A stretch of DNA of 24,039 nucleotides from JAYTQQ01 sp043746635. Lineage in GTDB: Bacteria; Bdellovibrionota; Bdellovibrionia; Bdellovibrionales; JAMPXM01. A model generated the notes under the pieces. That model had not been told where the DNA came from and made no database searches. It worked only from the letters and a program-made list of their open reading frames with translations. Below are positions 7,056-14,434 of the stretch, piece after piece. The stretch spans positions 1-24,039 of the forward strand of contig JAYTQQ010000165.1 of assembly GCA_043746635.1 (NCBI GenBank). The letters run 5' to 3'. Position numbers and translations under genes: made by a program. Position 1 is the first letter of the stretch; each line of letters opens with the position of its first letter.

Positions 7056-7934
7056 ATGCGAAGCATGACTGGTTACGGACATACCAACTTTTCGAGCAAA
7101 GATCTTGAACTCGATGTGCAAGTGAAGTCCGTCAATGGGCGATTCTTAGATGTGCGCCTCCACCTCCCACGTGAATATAATTCTTTCGAAAGCGAAATCA
7201 AGAAGATGATTTCGAGCCTTTTCGGACGTGGAACGGTCGACGTCTACTGCGCGCGTAAGATCAGGGCAAGTGCAAAACAAGTGGCGCTCGAAATCAATGA
7301 AGACATTGCCAAGCTTTATATGAAATCTCTTAAGGGACTAGCGAAAAAATTAGATCTCAAAGATAATTTGAGCCTCGATATCATCGTGAAGTTGCCAGAA
7401 CTTATGACTCTTAAAATTCAAGATAAGGTCACTCCTCAGGAGAAGCAAAAACTCATGGGCCTCGTCGAGAAGTCTCTGAAACTCTGTGAGACCGAGCGCA
7501 TGCGAGAAGCGAAGGCTCTCGGTGAAGACATCAGAAAAAATCTCGTAAAACTTCAGAGTTTTGTCGATCAATGCGAAAAGTTAAGAGAACAAGTGAACGG
7601 CGAGCTTGCGAAGAAATTCGAAGATCGTCTTAAAAATCTCGGCTTGGGTGGTGAAGTTGATCCTGTTCGTATTGCCCAAGAAGTCATGATTCAGATTGAT
7701 CGTTCTGACATTAATGAAGAGCTGAGCCGTTTAGCCGAACATATCCAAGCTTACCTGAAGCTCATTGGTGATTCAAAAAGCTACGGCAAAAAAATGGATT
7801 TTTACGCTCAAGAATTACTCCGCGAAGTGAACACCATCGGAAGTAAGAGCCAGGTCGCAAAGATGACCGCTCTCGTTGTCGATGCAAAATCGGTCGTGGA
7901 GCGCATTCGAGAACAGGTGCAAAACATCGAATGA
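7056..7934 (+). CDS. yicC: YicC family endoribonuclease
   Basis: A full-length YicC protein of 292 residues. The family hallmark N-terminus is MRSMTGYGHTNFS, followed by VQVKSVNGRFLDVRLHLPRE. The conserved C-terminal block reads FYAQELLREVNTIGSKSQ near residue 250, where the family form is EmnREaNTlgSKs. YicC of E. coli is reported to be an endoribonuclease acting in small-RNA turnover. A GGGAG ribosome site lies about 8 nt before the ATG. It sits 27 nt after miaA and overlaps gmk by ATGA, consistent with the frequent yicC-gmk pairing in bacteria. Confidence 0.93.
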   Translation: MRSMTGYGHTNFSSKDLELDVQVKSVNGRFLDVRLHLPREYNSFESEIKKMISSLFGRGTVDVYCARKIRASAKQVALEINEDIAKLYMKSLKGLAKKLDLKDNLSLDIIVKLPELMTLKIQDKVTPQEKQKLMGLVEKSLKLCETERMREAKALGEDIRKNLVKLQSFVDQCEKLREQVNGELAKKFEDRLKNLGLGGEVDPVRIAQEVMIQIDRSDINEELSRLAEHIQAYLKLIGDSKSYGKKMDFYAQELLREVNTIGSKSQVAKMTALVVDAKSVVERIREQVQNIE

Positions 7935-8512
7935 CAAACTCTCAAAACTCAAAAACCAGAATGATCATCATCGTCGCTCCTTCAGGGGCCGGTAAATCGA
8001 GTTTTGTTGATCGTATTACTTCCGAATTTAAAATTTTAAGAGACACCGTGACGTATACGACCCGCGCAGTTCGTGCCGGAGAGTCCGAAGGCAATCCTTA
8101 CCACTTCGTGAGCCTTGAAAAGTTCAAGCAACTCATTGATGAGAATTTTTTTGTGGAATGGGCCCACGTTCACCAGAATATGTACGGCACGCCTTTTTAC
8201 CAGATCACCGAAGCCTTTCAAAAAGGCGAGGTCGTCATTATGGATGTCGACGTTCAGGGAGCCGATACTTTCAAAGGCAAATTTCCGGACGCTATGACAA
8301 TTTTCATTCTTCCGCCGTCGATTGATGAGCTGCGTCGCAGAGTGATTAAGCGAGATAAGAAGGTTCCGGCCGATCTCGAAATTCGGATGGCGAATGCGGC
8401 CAAAGAGATCGCTCGCGCTCATGAATTTGATTTTCAGCTCGTCAACGATGATTTCGAGGTATCCTACGCGAAATTCAAGAAAATCATTGAAGAATTGCTC
8501 CCAAAGGCTTAA
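7931..8512 (+). CDS. gmk: Guanylate kinase
   Basis: Phosphorylates GMP/dGMP with ATP to GDP/dGDP, supplying GTP and the (p)ppGpp precursors. The 193 residues show the P-loop APSGAGKS (16-23; Ala replaces the more common Gly at the first position). The GMP-binding elements are TYTTRAVRAGESEGNPYHF and FVEWAHVHQNMYGTP, followed by VIMDVDVQGA and the lid/C-terminal region with LRRRVIKRDKK and IRMANAAKEIARAHEFDFQLVNDD. It is translationally coupled to yicC by a 4-base overlap and is 37 nt from rpoZ. Confidence 0.97.
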   Translation: MTNSQNSKTRMIIIVAPSGAGKSSFVDRITSEFKILRDTVTYTTRAVRAGESEGNPYHFVSLEKFKQLIDENFFVEWAHVHQNMYGTPFYQITEAFQKGEVVIMDVDVQGADTFKGKFPDAMTIFILPPSIDELRRRVIKRDKKVPADLEIRMANAAKEIARAHEFDFQLVNDDFEVSYAKFKKIIEELLPKA

Positions 8513-8549
8513 TATAGCCAATCCGCATCGACCTTTTTAAGGAGAATTC

Positions 8550-8792
8550 ATGGCTCGTGTCACAGTTGAAGATTGCTTAGACAAAGTAGACAATCGTTTT
8601 TCGCTCGTTCTTTTAGTTACGAAACGTGCAAAGCAATTACTCAAAGGGTCGACTCCAACTTTAGCTGCCAAAAGCAATAAGTACATTGTGACGTCTCTTC
8701 GCGAAGTTGCTCAAGGAACTGTTAAGTTTGATAATTACGCGGCTCCTGAGCTTGAGCGCCGTCTGCAAATCGAAAAAGATTTAAATCGCTAG
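8550..8792 (+). CDS. rpoZ: RNA polymerase omega subunit
   Basis: A small subunit that helps fold and hold beta-prime and, in proteobacteria, forms part of a ppGpp site on RNA polymerase. The 80 residues match the family core: MARVTVEDCLDKVDNRFSLV, VTKRAKQLLKG, and KYIVTSLREVAQGTVKF, where the family has ...vtALREIaaGkV. A strong AAGGAG ribosome site precedes the ATG. Its place between gmk and rel is the common gmk-rpoZ-spoT/rel arrangement. It is probably the last gene of the mutL-miaA-yicC-gmk-rpoZ unit, since a hairpin lies 12 nt downstream. Confidence 0.95.
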   Translation: MARVTVEDCLDKVDNRFSLVLLVTKRAKQLLKGSTPTLAAKSNKYIVTSLREVAQGTVKFDNYAAPELERRLQIEKDLNR

Positions 8793-8804
8793 TTCTCGCT
8801 TCAG

Positions 8805-8829
8805 AAAGTTTGGAGCCTCTCCAAACTTT
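8805..8829 (+). repeat. Perfect 11-bp hairpin after rpoZ, no U-tract
   Basis: AAAGTTTGGAG (8805-8815), loop CCT, then CTCCAAACTTT (8819-8829). It begins 12 nt after the rpoZ stop. There is no following run of T, so it is not a standard intrinsic terminator. It may stabilise the upstream mRNA 3' end, act as a weak or Rho-linked terminator, or be a protein site. Confidence 0.7.
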
Positions 8830-8848
8830 AGCTCATAGTAGCTCAAAG
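8829..8848. repeat. Tandem 10-nt direct repeat upstream of rel
   Basis: TAGCTCATAG (8829-8838) is followed at once by TAGCTCAAAG (8839-8848), one mismatch, exactly one helical turn apart. It directly follows the rpoZ hairpin and lies 40 nt before a perfect TATAAT (8888-8893), which has no good -35. It may be a regulator site for rel; untested. Confidence 0.4.
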
Positions 8849-9006
8849 AAATTGTTCATCTCATAATGATACTTTTCGTTTCAAAATTATAATAATCTGA
8901 TTCTTGTGCGTTTTGTCTCTGATTTTGAAGAGGTAAGGACTCATTGCTCGTGCAAAAAATGCCGATCAATAATCTCATCTCATGTTTTGGGGAGCTTGAT
9001 TAAATC

Positions 9007-11214
9007 ATGGTCGAATTCCAGATCGAAGAAGGAATTAGTGAAAAAGATCCTAAGACCATCGAGGACTTGGTAGAGAAAGTCCGCGCGTACTTGCCCGGCA
9101 CCGACACATCGATTCTTGAAAAAGCATATACATTTTCGGAAGAAGCGCACACCGGACAAATCAGACGAAGCGGTGAGCCTTATATTTTTCATCCATTAGG
9201 GGTAGCCGCAATTTTGGCGGATCTTAAACTAGATATGGCGAGCATTATCACGGGTCTTTTGCACGACACTGTTGAAGATACCAAAGTAACGTTGATGGAT
9301 ATCGAAACTCACTTCGGAAAAAACGTCGCCGACCTCGTCGACGGCGTGACCAAGATCTCAAAAATTTCTTTTCGTAATACGCATGAAAAACAGGGCGAAA
9401 ATATTCGTAAGATGATCGTCGCCATGGGCAAAGACGTTCGCGTCGTTCTCGTTAAGCTCGCCGATCGTCTTCATAATATGCGGTCGCTGAATCACATGCC
9501 GCCCGACAAACAAGTGCGCATCGCTCAGGAGACTCTCGATATTTACGCTCCGCTGGCGAGTCGTCTCGGTATTAGTTCCTTAAAGATCGAACTTGAAGAT
9601 TTGAGTTTTCGCTATTCGAAGCCCGATATGTACTATCAACTTGCGCAAAAAGTAGCGAAGAAGAAAAATGAGCGCGAGAAATATATCGGCGAGACGAAAC
9701 GTATTCTCGCGAACGAACTTTCTCAGAGAGCGAAACTAAAATTCGAAATTTCGGGTCGCCCAAAACATCTTTATTCTATTTACCGCAAGATGACCGCACG
9801 TAATATCGATTACGAACAGGTCTACGACGTCTTAGCATTTCGTGTGACGGTACCAAGTGTGCCCGAGTGCTACGAAGTGTTGGGACACGTTCACGCCTTA
9901 TGGAAGCCGATTCCGGGGCGCTTCAAAGATTTTATCGCGATGCCTAAGGTCAATCAGTACCAGAGCTTACACACGACGGTCATGGGGCCAGCAGGTGAGC
10001 GCATCGAAATTCAAATCCGCACGCAAGAAATGCATTTGATCGCCGAGCGCGGAATTGCCGCTCACTGGAAATACAAAGAAGGCGGCAAAGCCGAAGCCAA
10101 CACCGAACAAAAGTTTGAGTGGTTAAGAGATCTCGTATCCCTTCACCAAAATACCCGTAACCCCGACGAGTTTCTCGAAACGGTGAAGAGCGATTTATGG
10201 GAGGCCGAAATTTACGTCTTCACTCCAAAAGGAGAAGTGCGTGAGCTCCCTGATGGCGCAACCCCAATTGATTTCGCCTTTGCGGTTCATACCGACGTAG
10301 GGACCCACTGTGCGGCCGCACGCGTGAATGGTAAGCTCGTACCTCTCAAAACCAAGCTTCGCAGCGGAGACACCATCGAAGTTCTCACCAGCCAACATCA
10401 ACAGCCTTCAAAAGATTGGCTGAAGTTCTGCGTAACAACCCGTGCGAAATCTAAGATTCGTACTTACGTTAAGAACCAAGAGCGTCTTCGTGCGCTTGAA
10501 ATGGGCCGAGATATTCTTGAGAAAGAATTTCGCAAACACGGTCTCGGAATGAAAAAACATCTCGAGCACGTTGAGCAAAAATTCAAAGAACTCGGAATTA
10601 ATAATAACGAAGATCTCTATGTGCTTGTCGGTTACGGCCGAGTCACCGCGAAAGAGATCGTCCTGAAATTCGCACCAAACTCGGTGCCGGTCGTTGAAAA
10701 AGAAAATCCAACTTTCATTCAAAAAGTATTTCAAAGCGCTCTCAGTAAAAAGCGAAAATCTCAGAGCATCATAAAAGTCGACGGCATGGAAGACGTACTC
10801 GTTAGGTTCGGTAAATGTTGCGATCCGATCCCGGGCGATCCGGTGGTGGGCTTTATCAGTCGCGGTCGTGGCATCACCATTCACAAGGTTGATTGCGAGC
10901 GGGCATTCGAGGTCGACCAGGCTCGTCGCATTGATGTTGAGTGGAGCGTGAATTCAACTCCTGACGGGATTGAACGTATCGTTCGTCTGAAGATCGTCAG
11001 CCAAGATTTACCTGGCTTATTGAAGAACATGTCTGAGACATTTGCCATTCGCGGAATGAATATTCACAATGCGCAAATCAGAACGACGAAGGATAAAAAA
11101 GCTGTTTGTCTTTTTGATGTCGGAGTAAAAGACACCGGACAACTCAACCAAGTCATTCAAGATCTTCAGAAAATTAAAGGCATAATGGGCGTGACGAGAG
11201 TCATTAATTCTTAA
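9007..11214 (+). CDS. rel: Bifunctional (p)ppGpp synthetase/hydrolase Rel (RelA/SpoT homologue)
   Basis: Makes and degrades (p)ppGpp, the stringent-response alarmone. The 735 residues hold the full long-RSH layout. The HD hydrolase domain is intact (RRSGEPYIFHP at 53-63, LLHDTVEDT at 84-92). The synthetase domain has GRPKHLYSIYRKM, RFKDFIAMPK (305-314) and YQSLHTT, then EIQIRTQEMH. TGS spans about 402-465, a Cys-Cys zinc-finger-like region has C604-C605 in KCCDPIPGD, and the ACT domain covers about 660-735. The RxKD motif (305-308) and intact HD mark a bifunctional Rel/SpoT type and not an E. coli RelA. The start is fixed by an in-frame TAA at 9001. A GGGGAG lies 12 nt upstream, a long spacing. 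It follows gmk-rpoZ as in many proteobacteria. Confidence 0.96.
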   Translation: MVEFQIEEGISEKDPKTIEDLVEKVRAYLPGTDTSILEKAYTFSEEAHTGQIRRSGEPYIFHPLGVAAILADLKLDMASIITGLLHDTVEDTKVTLMDIETHFGKNVADLVDGVTKISKISFRNTHEKQGENIRKMIVAMGKDVRVVLVKLADRLHNMRSLNHMPPDKQVRIAQETLDIYAPLASRLGISSLKIELEDLSFRYSKPDMYYQLAQKVAKKKNEREKYIGETKRILANELSQRAKLKFEISGRPKHLYSIYRKMTARNIDYEQVYDVLAFRVTVPSVPECYEVLGHVHALWKPIPGRFKDFIAMPKVNQYQSLHTTVMGPAGERIEIQIRTQEMHLIAERGIAAHWKYKEGGKAEANTEQKFEWLRDLVSLHQNTRNPDEFLETVKSDLWEAEIYVFTPKGEVRELPDGATPIDFAFAVHTDVGTHCAAARVNGKLVPLKTKLRSGDTIEVLTSQHQQPSKDWLKFCVTTRAKSKIRTYVKNQERLRALEMGRDILEKEFRKHGLGMKKHLEHVEQKFKELGINNNEDLYVLVGYGRVTAKEIVLKFAPNSVPVVEKENPTFIQKVFQSALSKKRKSQSIIKVDGMEDVLVRFGKCCDPIPGDPVVGFISRGRGITIHKVDCERAFEVDQARRIDVEWSVNSTPDGIERIVRLKIVSQDLPGLLKNMSETFAIRGMNIHNAQIRTTKDKKAVCLFDVGVKDTGQLNQVIQDLQKIKGIMGVTRVINS

Positions 11215-11350
11215 AGCTCGTTGCCTCAGTCCTTTGTTTGTAAGGCTTATACCCACCTTTTCATCATGCGCCAGATGAATAATAACTTCATATCTACCAA
11301 CTAACACAGTTTTTTTGACACGTGCTACTACCACGCCAACAAATAAACAT

Positions 11351-11369
11351 GATTTTCAAAATGAAAATC
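11351..11369 (+). repeat. Small hairpin just upstream of the 11384 ribosome site
   Basis: GATTTTC (11351-11357), loop AAAAT, GAAAATC (11363-11369): a perfect 7-bp AT-rich stem ending 3 nt before the AAGGAG ribosome site (11373-11378). A perfect TTGACA lies at 11315-11320, but I see no convincing -10 at the right distance. The hairpin could be a 5' stabiliser or a translational control element. Confidence 0.5.
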
Positions 11370-11383
11370 CAAAAGGAGATAGT

Positions 11384-11854
11384 ATGACAGCTTCAAAAAT
11401 TTTATTCGCAGGACTTTTCGCGGCACTCATGGTTGGCAGCCAAGCAGCAAAAGCCGATGGTTTCGTATGTCGCGATAGCAGCGGCGCTTATGGCATCAAA
11501 CTTTACGACAATGTGACTCCACAACTCGGAACTCGCGTGCCGGCAATCATGGTTCTCTCAGACGGATCACAAGCTTCTGGTAGCAAGACCCTCGCAAGCT
11601 TTTCTCAAGCCGCAGGTAACTTGCGTTACGTTGACCGTAGCTACCATGCAGAAGTGAATTTTCCGGCGGCTTACAGCCAAACTCTTGGTGGAGTGAAAAT
11701 GAGCCAGATTAAAGAATTGGTTTTTTTAGTAAACCATAACTTTAACCAGGCGTTGGCGATGAACCAAAACCTTGTTGCCCAACTCCAAATTTTGGATAAA
11801 AGCCATAATATCGCCTACGTGAACTTCACTTGTGCACGTTACTTGAAAAATTAA
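11384..11854 (+). CDS. Small exported two-cysteine protein, unknown function
   Basis: A 156-residue product. The ATG at 11384 is chosen over an in-frame ACG/ATG-less extension because it has a strong AAGGAG 5 nt away and opens a clear signal peptide (MTASKILFAGLFAALMVGSQAAKA, cleavage before DGF). The mature ~132 residues have only two cysteines, one near each end (GFVCRDS and FTCARYLKN), so a single disulfide could close the domain. The rest alternates strand-like stretches with small and polar residues. No catalytic motif or known family is evident. It stands alone after rel, with 169 nt in front and a convergent neighbour behind, so it likely has its own promoter. Confidence 0.75.
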   Translation: MTASKILFAGLFAALMVGSQAAKADGFVCRDSSGAYGIKLYDNVTPQLGTRVPAIMVLSDGSQASGSKTLASFSQAAGNLRYVDRSYHAEVNFPAAYSQTLGGVKMSQIKELVFLVNHNFNQALAMNQNLVAQLQILDKSHNIAYVNFTCARYLKN

Positions 11855-11894
11855 TTTTCGAATTTTGTCGGTAGGGAATTTTTTTGGTGTTGCA

Positions 11895-11945
11895 GGGGGG
11901 CTCCTAGCAGCGGGCGCCCCCCCCCCCCGGTCCGCGGTCTTTTTA
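11895..11945. terminator. G-run/C-run intergenic element between convergent genes, possible bidirectional terminator
   Basis: GGGGGGC (11895-11901) can pair with GCCCCCC (11916-11922) across a 14-nt loop. The C-run continues to 12 consecutive C (11917-11928), followed by GGTCCGCGG and TTTTT (11940-11944 region). The element fills the gap between two convergent stops. The terminator role is plausible but weak, because the T-run is displaced from the stem. The homopolymer length may be unreliable in the assembly. Confidence 0.4.
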
Positions 11946-12824
11946 TAACCGGATTCCGTAGCCGACCATGAGGCCCATGTAATTGGTTTTTACCTGATTC
12001 GAGGGCGGAAAAAGTCCATATTCGAAGTAGACCGGCACGTATGACCTTTCGCCGAGTTGAATATCAGCACCCGCATCGATAAAGAAAACAGAAATGGTTG
12101 GAATCGAATTCAAAGCCGTAGATGATTTCGTCACCGGAAAAAAGAGACCTAATCCGAGCTCAACGAACGGAGTAAATTTCTTAAACGGAAAATTATATTT
12201 TAAAAGCGCATCGCCATCGACGTAAGTAATATTTGTCGAACAAGCGGTCGTCGTTCCTGAGCCTGAATTACAAAGAGGCTGAATTGAAGAGCCCGATACG
12301 TTGAAGCTTTCAAAACCGAAACGTCCTTGAAACCAAAGATTGCCGGCAATTGCGATCTCGCCAAAACCTTTCGCCGCGTAGCCTGTTCCGGTTTGGGCCA
12401 CGGGCTCCGAATAACCTGCAGTACCTGAACCGATCGTGGTGGTCTGTGAATCCATGAGGTAACCAACTGCTCCGCCGTAATGCCATTTACGAACGCCAGT
12501 ATTTGCATTGTCACTGCGAGGTCCGCCTGCAGAACCATTTGCTGTTACGACTTGCGCACCGACTGGTGCCGTACCCTTTAAAATGTTGGCTTTTGCTTTA
12601 CCGCCAGAAATTTGAAGAATTTTTAAAATACCAACTCGTTTTGAATTATAGACAACAACGACTTGATCGCCTTGAGTGACGCTAAACTCGAGATCATCCA
12701 ATTGAAGAATTGCCTGTTTCGCATTAGATTTCAAAACACTCGCGGCATAAATTTGCGGTGTTATAAAAATCAAATAGATAAAAACAGAAACAATATAAAA
12801 ACTAAAGTTGCGAGTGGTCCGCAT
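11943..12824 (-). CDS. Exported beta-barrel-like outer-membrane protein, unknown function
   Basis: A 293-residue product with a signal peptide (MRTTRNFSFYIVSVFIYLIFITPQIYA, cleavage near residue 27). Residues ~33-90 form a small strand-rich domain (LDDLEFSVTQGDQVVVVY, RVGILKILQI, GAQVV) resembling an SH3-like or OB-type barrel. The remaining ~190 residues look like an 8-to-10-strand outer-membrane barrel (GAVGYLMDS, GFGEIAIAGNLWFQGRFGFESF, PFVELGLGLFFP, YMGLMVGYGIRL). Two cysteines (PLCNSG, TACSTN) could form one loop disulfide. A strong GGAGG ribosome site (12836-12832) is 7 nt from the ATG. It recalls the 3290 gene in plan: signal, small barrel, then membrane barrel. The function is not recognised. 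Confidence 0.75.
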   Translation of the reverse strand: MRTTRNFSFYIVSVFIYLIFITPQIYAASVLKSNAKQAILQLDDLEFSVTQGDQVVVVYNSKRVGILKILQISGGKAKANILKGTAPVGAQVVTANGSAGGPRSDNANTGVRKWHYGGAVGYLMDSQTTTIGSGTAGYSEPVAQTGTGYAAKGFGEIAIAGNLWFQGRFGFESFNVSGSSIQPLCNSGSGTTTACSTNITYVDGDALLKYNFPFKKFTPFVELGLGLFFPVTKSSTALNSIPTISVFFIDAGADIQLGERSYVPVYFEYGLFPPSNQVKTNYMGLMVGYGIRL

Positions 12825-12887
12825 ATCAATTCCTCCGTGAAATCCGTGATGCCTGTACTCAAGAGATGTGTCGTCACGTATTCACAT

Positions 12888-12917
12888 ATTGTAGGTCGAT
12901 GAACACAATAGTTCCAA
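12888..12917 (-). promoter_or_regulatory. Candidate promoter for the 12824 gene
   Basis: On the minus strand, TTGGAA (12917-12912), an 18-nt spacer and TACAAT (12893-12888). This leaves a 5' leader of about 55 nt that includes the GGAGG ribosome site. Reasonable by consensus match, but untested. Confidence 0.45.
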
Positions 12918-12941
12918 GGAGTAAGTTGATCGGGGGGAGAC

Positions 12942-12956
12942 AAAAGGCTAGTGCCT
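12942..12956 (-). terminator. Weak hairpin with T4 after the lipoprotein gene
   Basis: On the minus strand, AGGC (12956-12953), loop ACTA, GCCT (12948-12945) and then TTTT overlapping the last base. The stem is only 4 bp and lies 5 nt after the stop of the 13362 gene. Marginal. Confidence 0.25.
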
Positions 12957-12960
12957 CTAA

Positions 12961-13362
12961 TTAATGGAATGAGGAGAGAACTAATTTACAGACGAGATCA
13001 TTCTCAAAAGTTTTTTCTGGAGTCGCTTTATTAACGAGGAGACTGGTATCAACGGCTAAGGCCGCATCATGTTCGGGGAGATTCATCATGGCTTCATCCG
13101 AACTCTCGACGCAGAATAAATTTTGTTCGCAAGTGGTGCGATCACTCTGTACGAGCCTGCAGACTTCGAAGCTCTTGAGATTAAGAGAGTCGATTTCATT
13201 TGGCTGAACAATGAGCATATGAAGAGATGAAGTTTTAATCGAGCCAGAAGGAGGACCGAGCGATTCGAGATTTTTTCTGTCGCTAGATTTGTAGACGCTA
13301 CAAGAAGTAAAAAGCAGAGCAATTGCGAGAATTGAAAAAATAATTCTGTTCTGAGTGATCAT
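12961..13362 (-). CDS. Small lipoprotein, unknown function
   Basis: A 133-residue product with a lipoprotein signal: MITQNR, a hydrophobic core and the lipobox LFTS/C with Cys21. It is predicted to be lipid-anchored in a membrane facing the periplasm. The mature part begins with a flexible Ser/Lys-rich segment. It then holds four cysteines (FEVCRLV, RTTCEQNLFCVES, DLVCKLV), enough for two disulfides, and ends LSSFH. No known domain is recognised. The ATG has only a weak AGAGG ribosome site 9 nt upstream, which lies inside the 3' arm of the 13-bp inverted repeat at 13369-13412, so expression is probably regulated. Confidence 0.7.
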   Translation of the reverse strand: MITQNRIIFSILAIALLFTSCSVYKSSDRKNLESLGPPSGSIKTSSLHMLIVQPNEIDSLNLKSFEVCRLVQSDRTTCEQNLFCVESSDEAMMNLPEHDAALAVDTSLLVNKATPEKTFENDLVCKLVLSSFH

Positions 13363-13368
13363 AAATAT

Positions 13369-13412
13369 TTGCCTCTGAATGTGTATTTTAGTCGACTCTC
13401 ATTCAGAGGCAA
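13369..13412. promoter_or_regulatory. Perfect 13-bp inverted repeat in front of the lipoprotein gene
   Basis: TTGCCTCTGAATG (13369-13381) and CATTCAGAGGCAA (13400-13412), with an 18-nt spacer. It lies 6 nt upstream of the ATG at 13362 on the minus strand. The arm nearest the gene holds the only ribosome site (AGAGG). No T-run follows in either direction, so a terminator is unlikely. It fits an operator or a hairpin that hides the ribosome site. Confidence 0.75.
13385..13412 (-). promoter_or_regulatory. Candidate promoter inside the inverted repeat
   Basis: On the minus strand, TTGCCT (13412-13407), a 16-nt spacer and TAAAAT (13390-13385). The -35 lies in one arm of the dyad, the -10 in the spacer and the predicted start near 13378 in the other arm. 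That layout favours a repressor-type operator. Confidence 0.45.
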
Positions 13413-13456
13413 GAAACAAAATTCAAAAAACAAGAATACAAAACGAGAACAAAAAA

Positions 13457-13897
13457 TTAGAACGGAAGATCTTCTTTGCTATCAAAAGCAGGCTCTGGAC
13501 CAAAATCTTGAAATTGATCAGCAGGGTGGCTGTTTGAAGATTGAGAAGACGATTGTTCGCGGTCTGAAGGGGCACCTAAGAACTGAACGGTTTGCGCGAC
13601 GATTTCTGTTGAGTAACGTTTTTGTCCTTGAGCATCTTCCCATGAATTCGTTTGAAGTCTGCCTTCAACATAAACTTGGCGACCCTTGGAAAGATGTTTG
13701 CCACAAATTTCAGCAAGCTTACCCCAGGCAGTAATACGATGCCACTCGGTTTTCTCTTGTTTTTTACCGTCTTTGTCGGCCCATTGTTCGCTCGTTGCAA
13801 CGCTTAAGCGAGTGACCGTTTGGCCGCTGCCGATTTGCTTCATGTCTGGATCATTTCCGAGACGTCCAACGATAATGACTTTATTAATTCCTGCCAT
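13457..13897 (-). CDS. ssb: Single-stranded DNA-binding protein
   Basis: Binds and protects single-stranded DNA in replication, repair and recombination, and recruits partners through its C-terminal tip. The 146 residues start at ATG 13897 (MAGINKVIIVGRLGNDPDMK), preceded by GAGGGGG; a longer open frame to 13948 would add 17 unlikely residues. The OB fold covers about 1-107 (VTRLSVATSEQW, KTEWHRITAWGKLAEICGKHLSKGRQVYVEGRL, YSTEIVAQTVQFL). A Ser/Gln-rich linker follows, then the acidic tip DSKEDLPF, the canonical partner-binding end. It stands as a single gene between small envelope genes, an ordinary bacterial SSB of slightly short length. Confidence 0.96.
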   Translation of the reverse strand: MAGINKVIIVGRLGNDPDMKQIGSGQTVTRLSVATSEQWADKDGKKQEKTEWHRITAWGKLAEICGKHLSKGRQVYVEGRLQTNSWEDAQGQKRYSTEIVAQTVQFLGAPSDREQSSSQSSNSHPADQFQDFGPEPAFDSKEDLPF

Positions 13898-13987
13898 AAT
13901 TCCCCCTCTGTTAAAGCTCTTTGTTTCAAAAAAGTAGAGGAGGGTCAAGAAGAGCTTCAGGATTTAATAACGCAGGGCTTGCGCCTA

Positions 13988-14221
13988 TTAAACGAGCACC
14001 GAAAAATCATCGTCAAAGTCGAGGTCTTCGACATTGATGTTTTCTTCTTCGGATTTCGGATTTACCGGGGCAGCCTTCGGAACTGAGATTTGAATACTCT
14101 CAGGTGAAACGGCTCTCATCGTATGGGCTTTTGAAATCGCTCCGATAAAAGCGAAAAGAATGATTCCCAAGCTGCAGAAAAATCTTTTTTCTTGCTGACT
14201 TGTTGTATTTTGAGTTTTCAT
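13988..14221 (-). CDS. Tiny single-pass membrane protein with acidic tail, unknown function
   Basis: A 77-residue product: a short basic N-terminus (MKTQNTTSQQEKRFF), one hydrophobic helix (~15-31, CSLGIILFAFIGAISKA), a Pro/Ser-containing middle and a very acidic end (SEEENINVEDLDFDDDF). A GAGG ribosome site about 7 nt before the ATG supports it. The helix is probably a membrane anchor, though an uncleaved or cleaved signal peptide is possible. It is on the same strand as ssb, 90 nt upstream of it, so cotranscription is possible. The acidic DFDDDF-type tail resembles in composition an SSB-like tip, but that may be chance. No family is recognised. Confidence 0.6.
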   Translation of the reverse strand: MKTQNTTSQQEKRFFCSLGIILFAFIGAISKAHTMRAVSPESIQISVPKAAPVNPKSEEENINVEDLDFDDDFSVLV

Positions 14222-14434
14222 TCATGACCTCACTCAGTTTGGAAGAAGGGCCTTCTTATATTCTATCACTCTCGCTTTAAATAAAAAGGCCAAAAAGATA
14301 ATATTTTTTGAAAGTAAATACTCTCGTTCTCCTCTGTGGGAGGGCTTTTACGAGACACTCGGCACGAAGCGTTCGCTGTGAAACAATCGGCAAAAATAAC
14401 ATCATAACTAATGCGAGCTATAACGAATTATTTT

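Noticed and set aside
8036..8521. 161-codon minus-strand frame opposite gmk
   Set aside because: Antisense shadow of a firmly identified gene; no signal or family features.
10408..10884. 158-codon minus-strand frame opposite rel
   Set aside because: Antisense shadow of the conserved Rel C-terminal region.
13369..13734. 121-codon + strand frame opposite ssb
   Set aside because: Antisense shadow of ssb, starting in the inverted repeat without a ribosome site.
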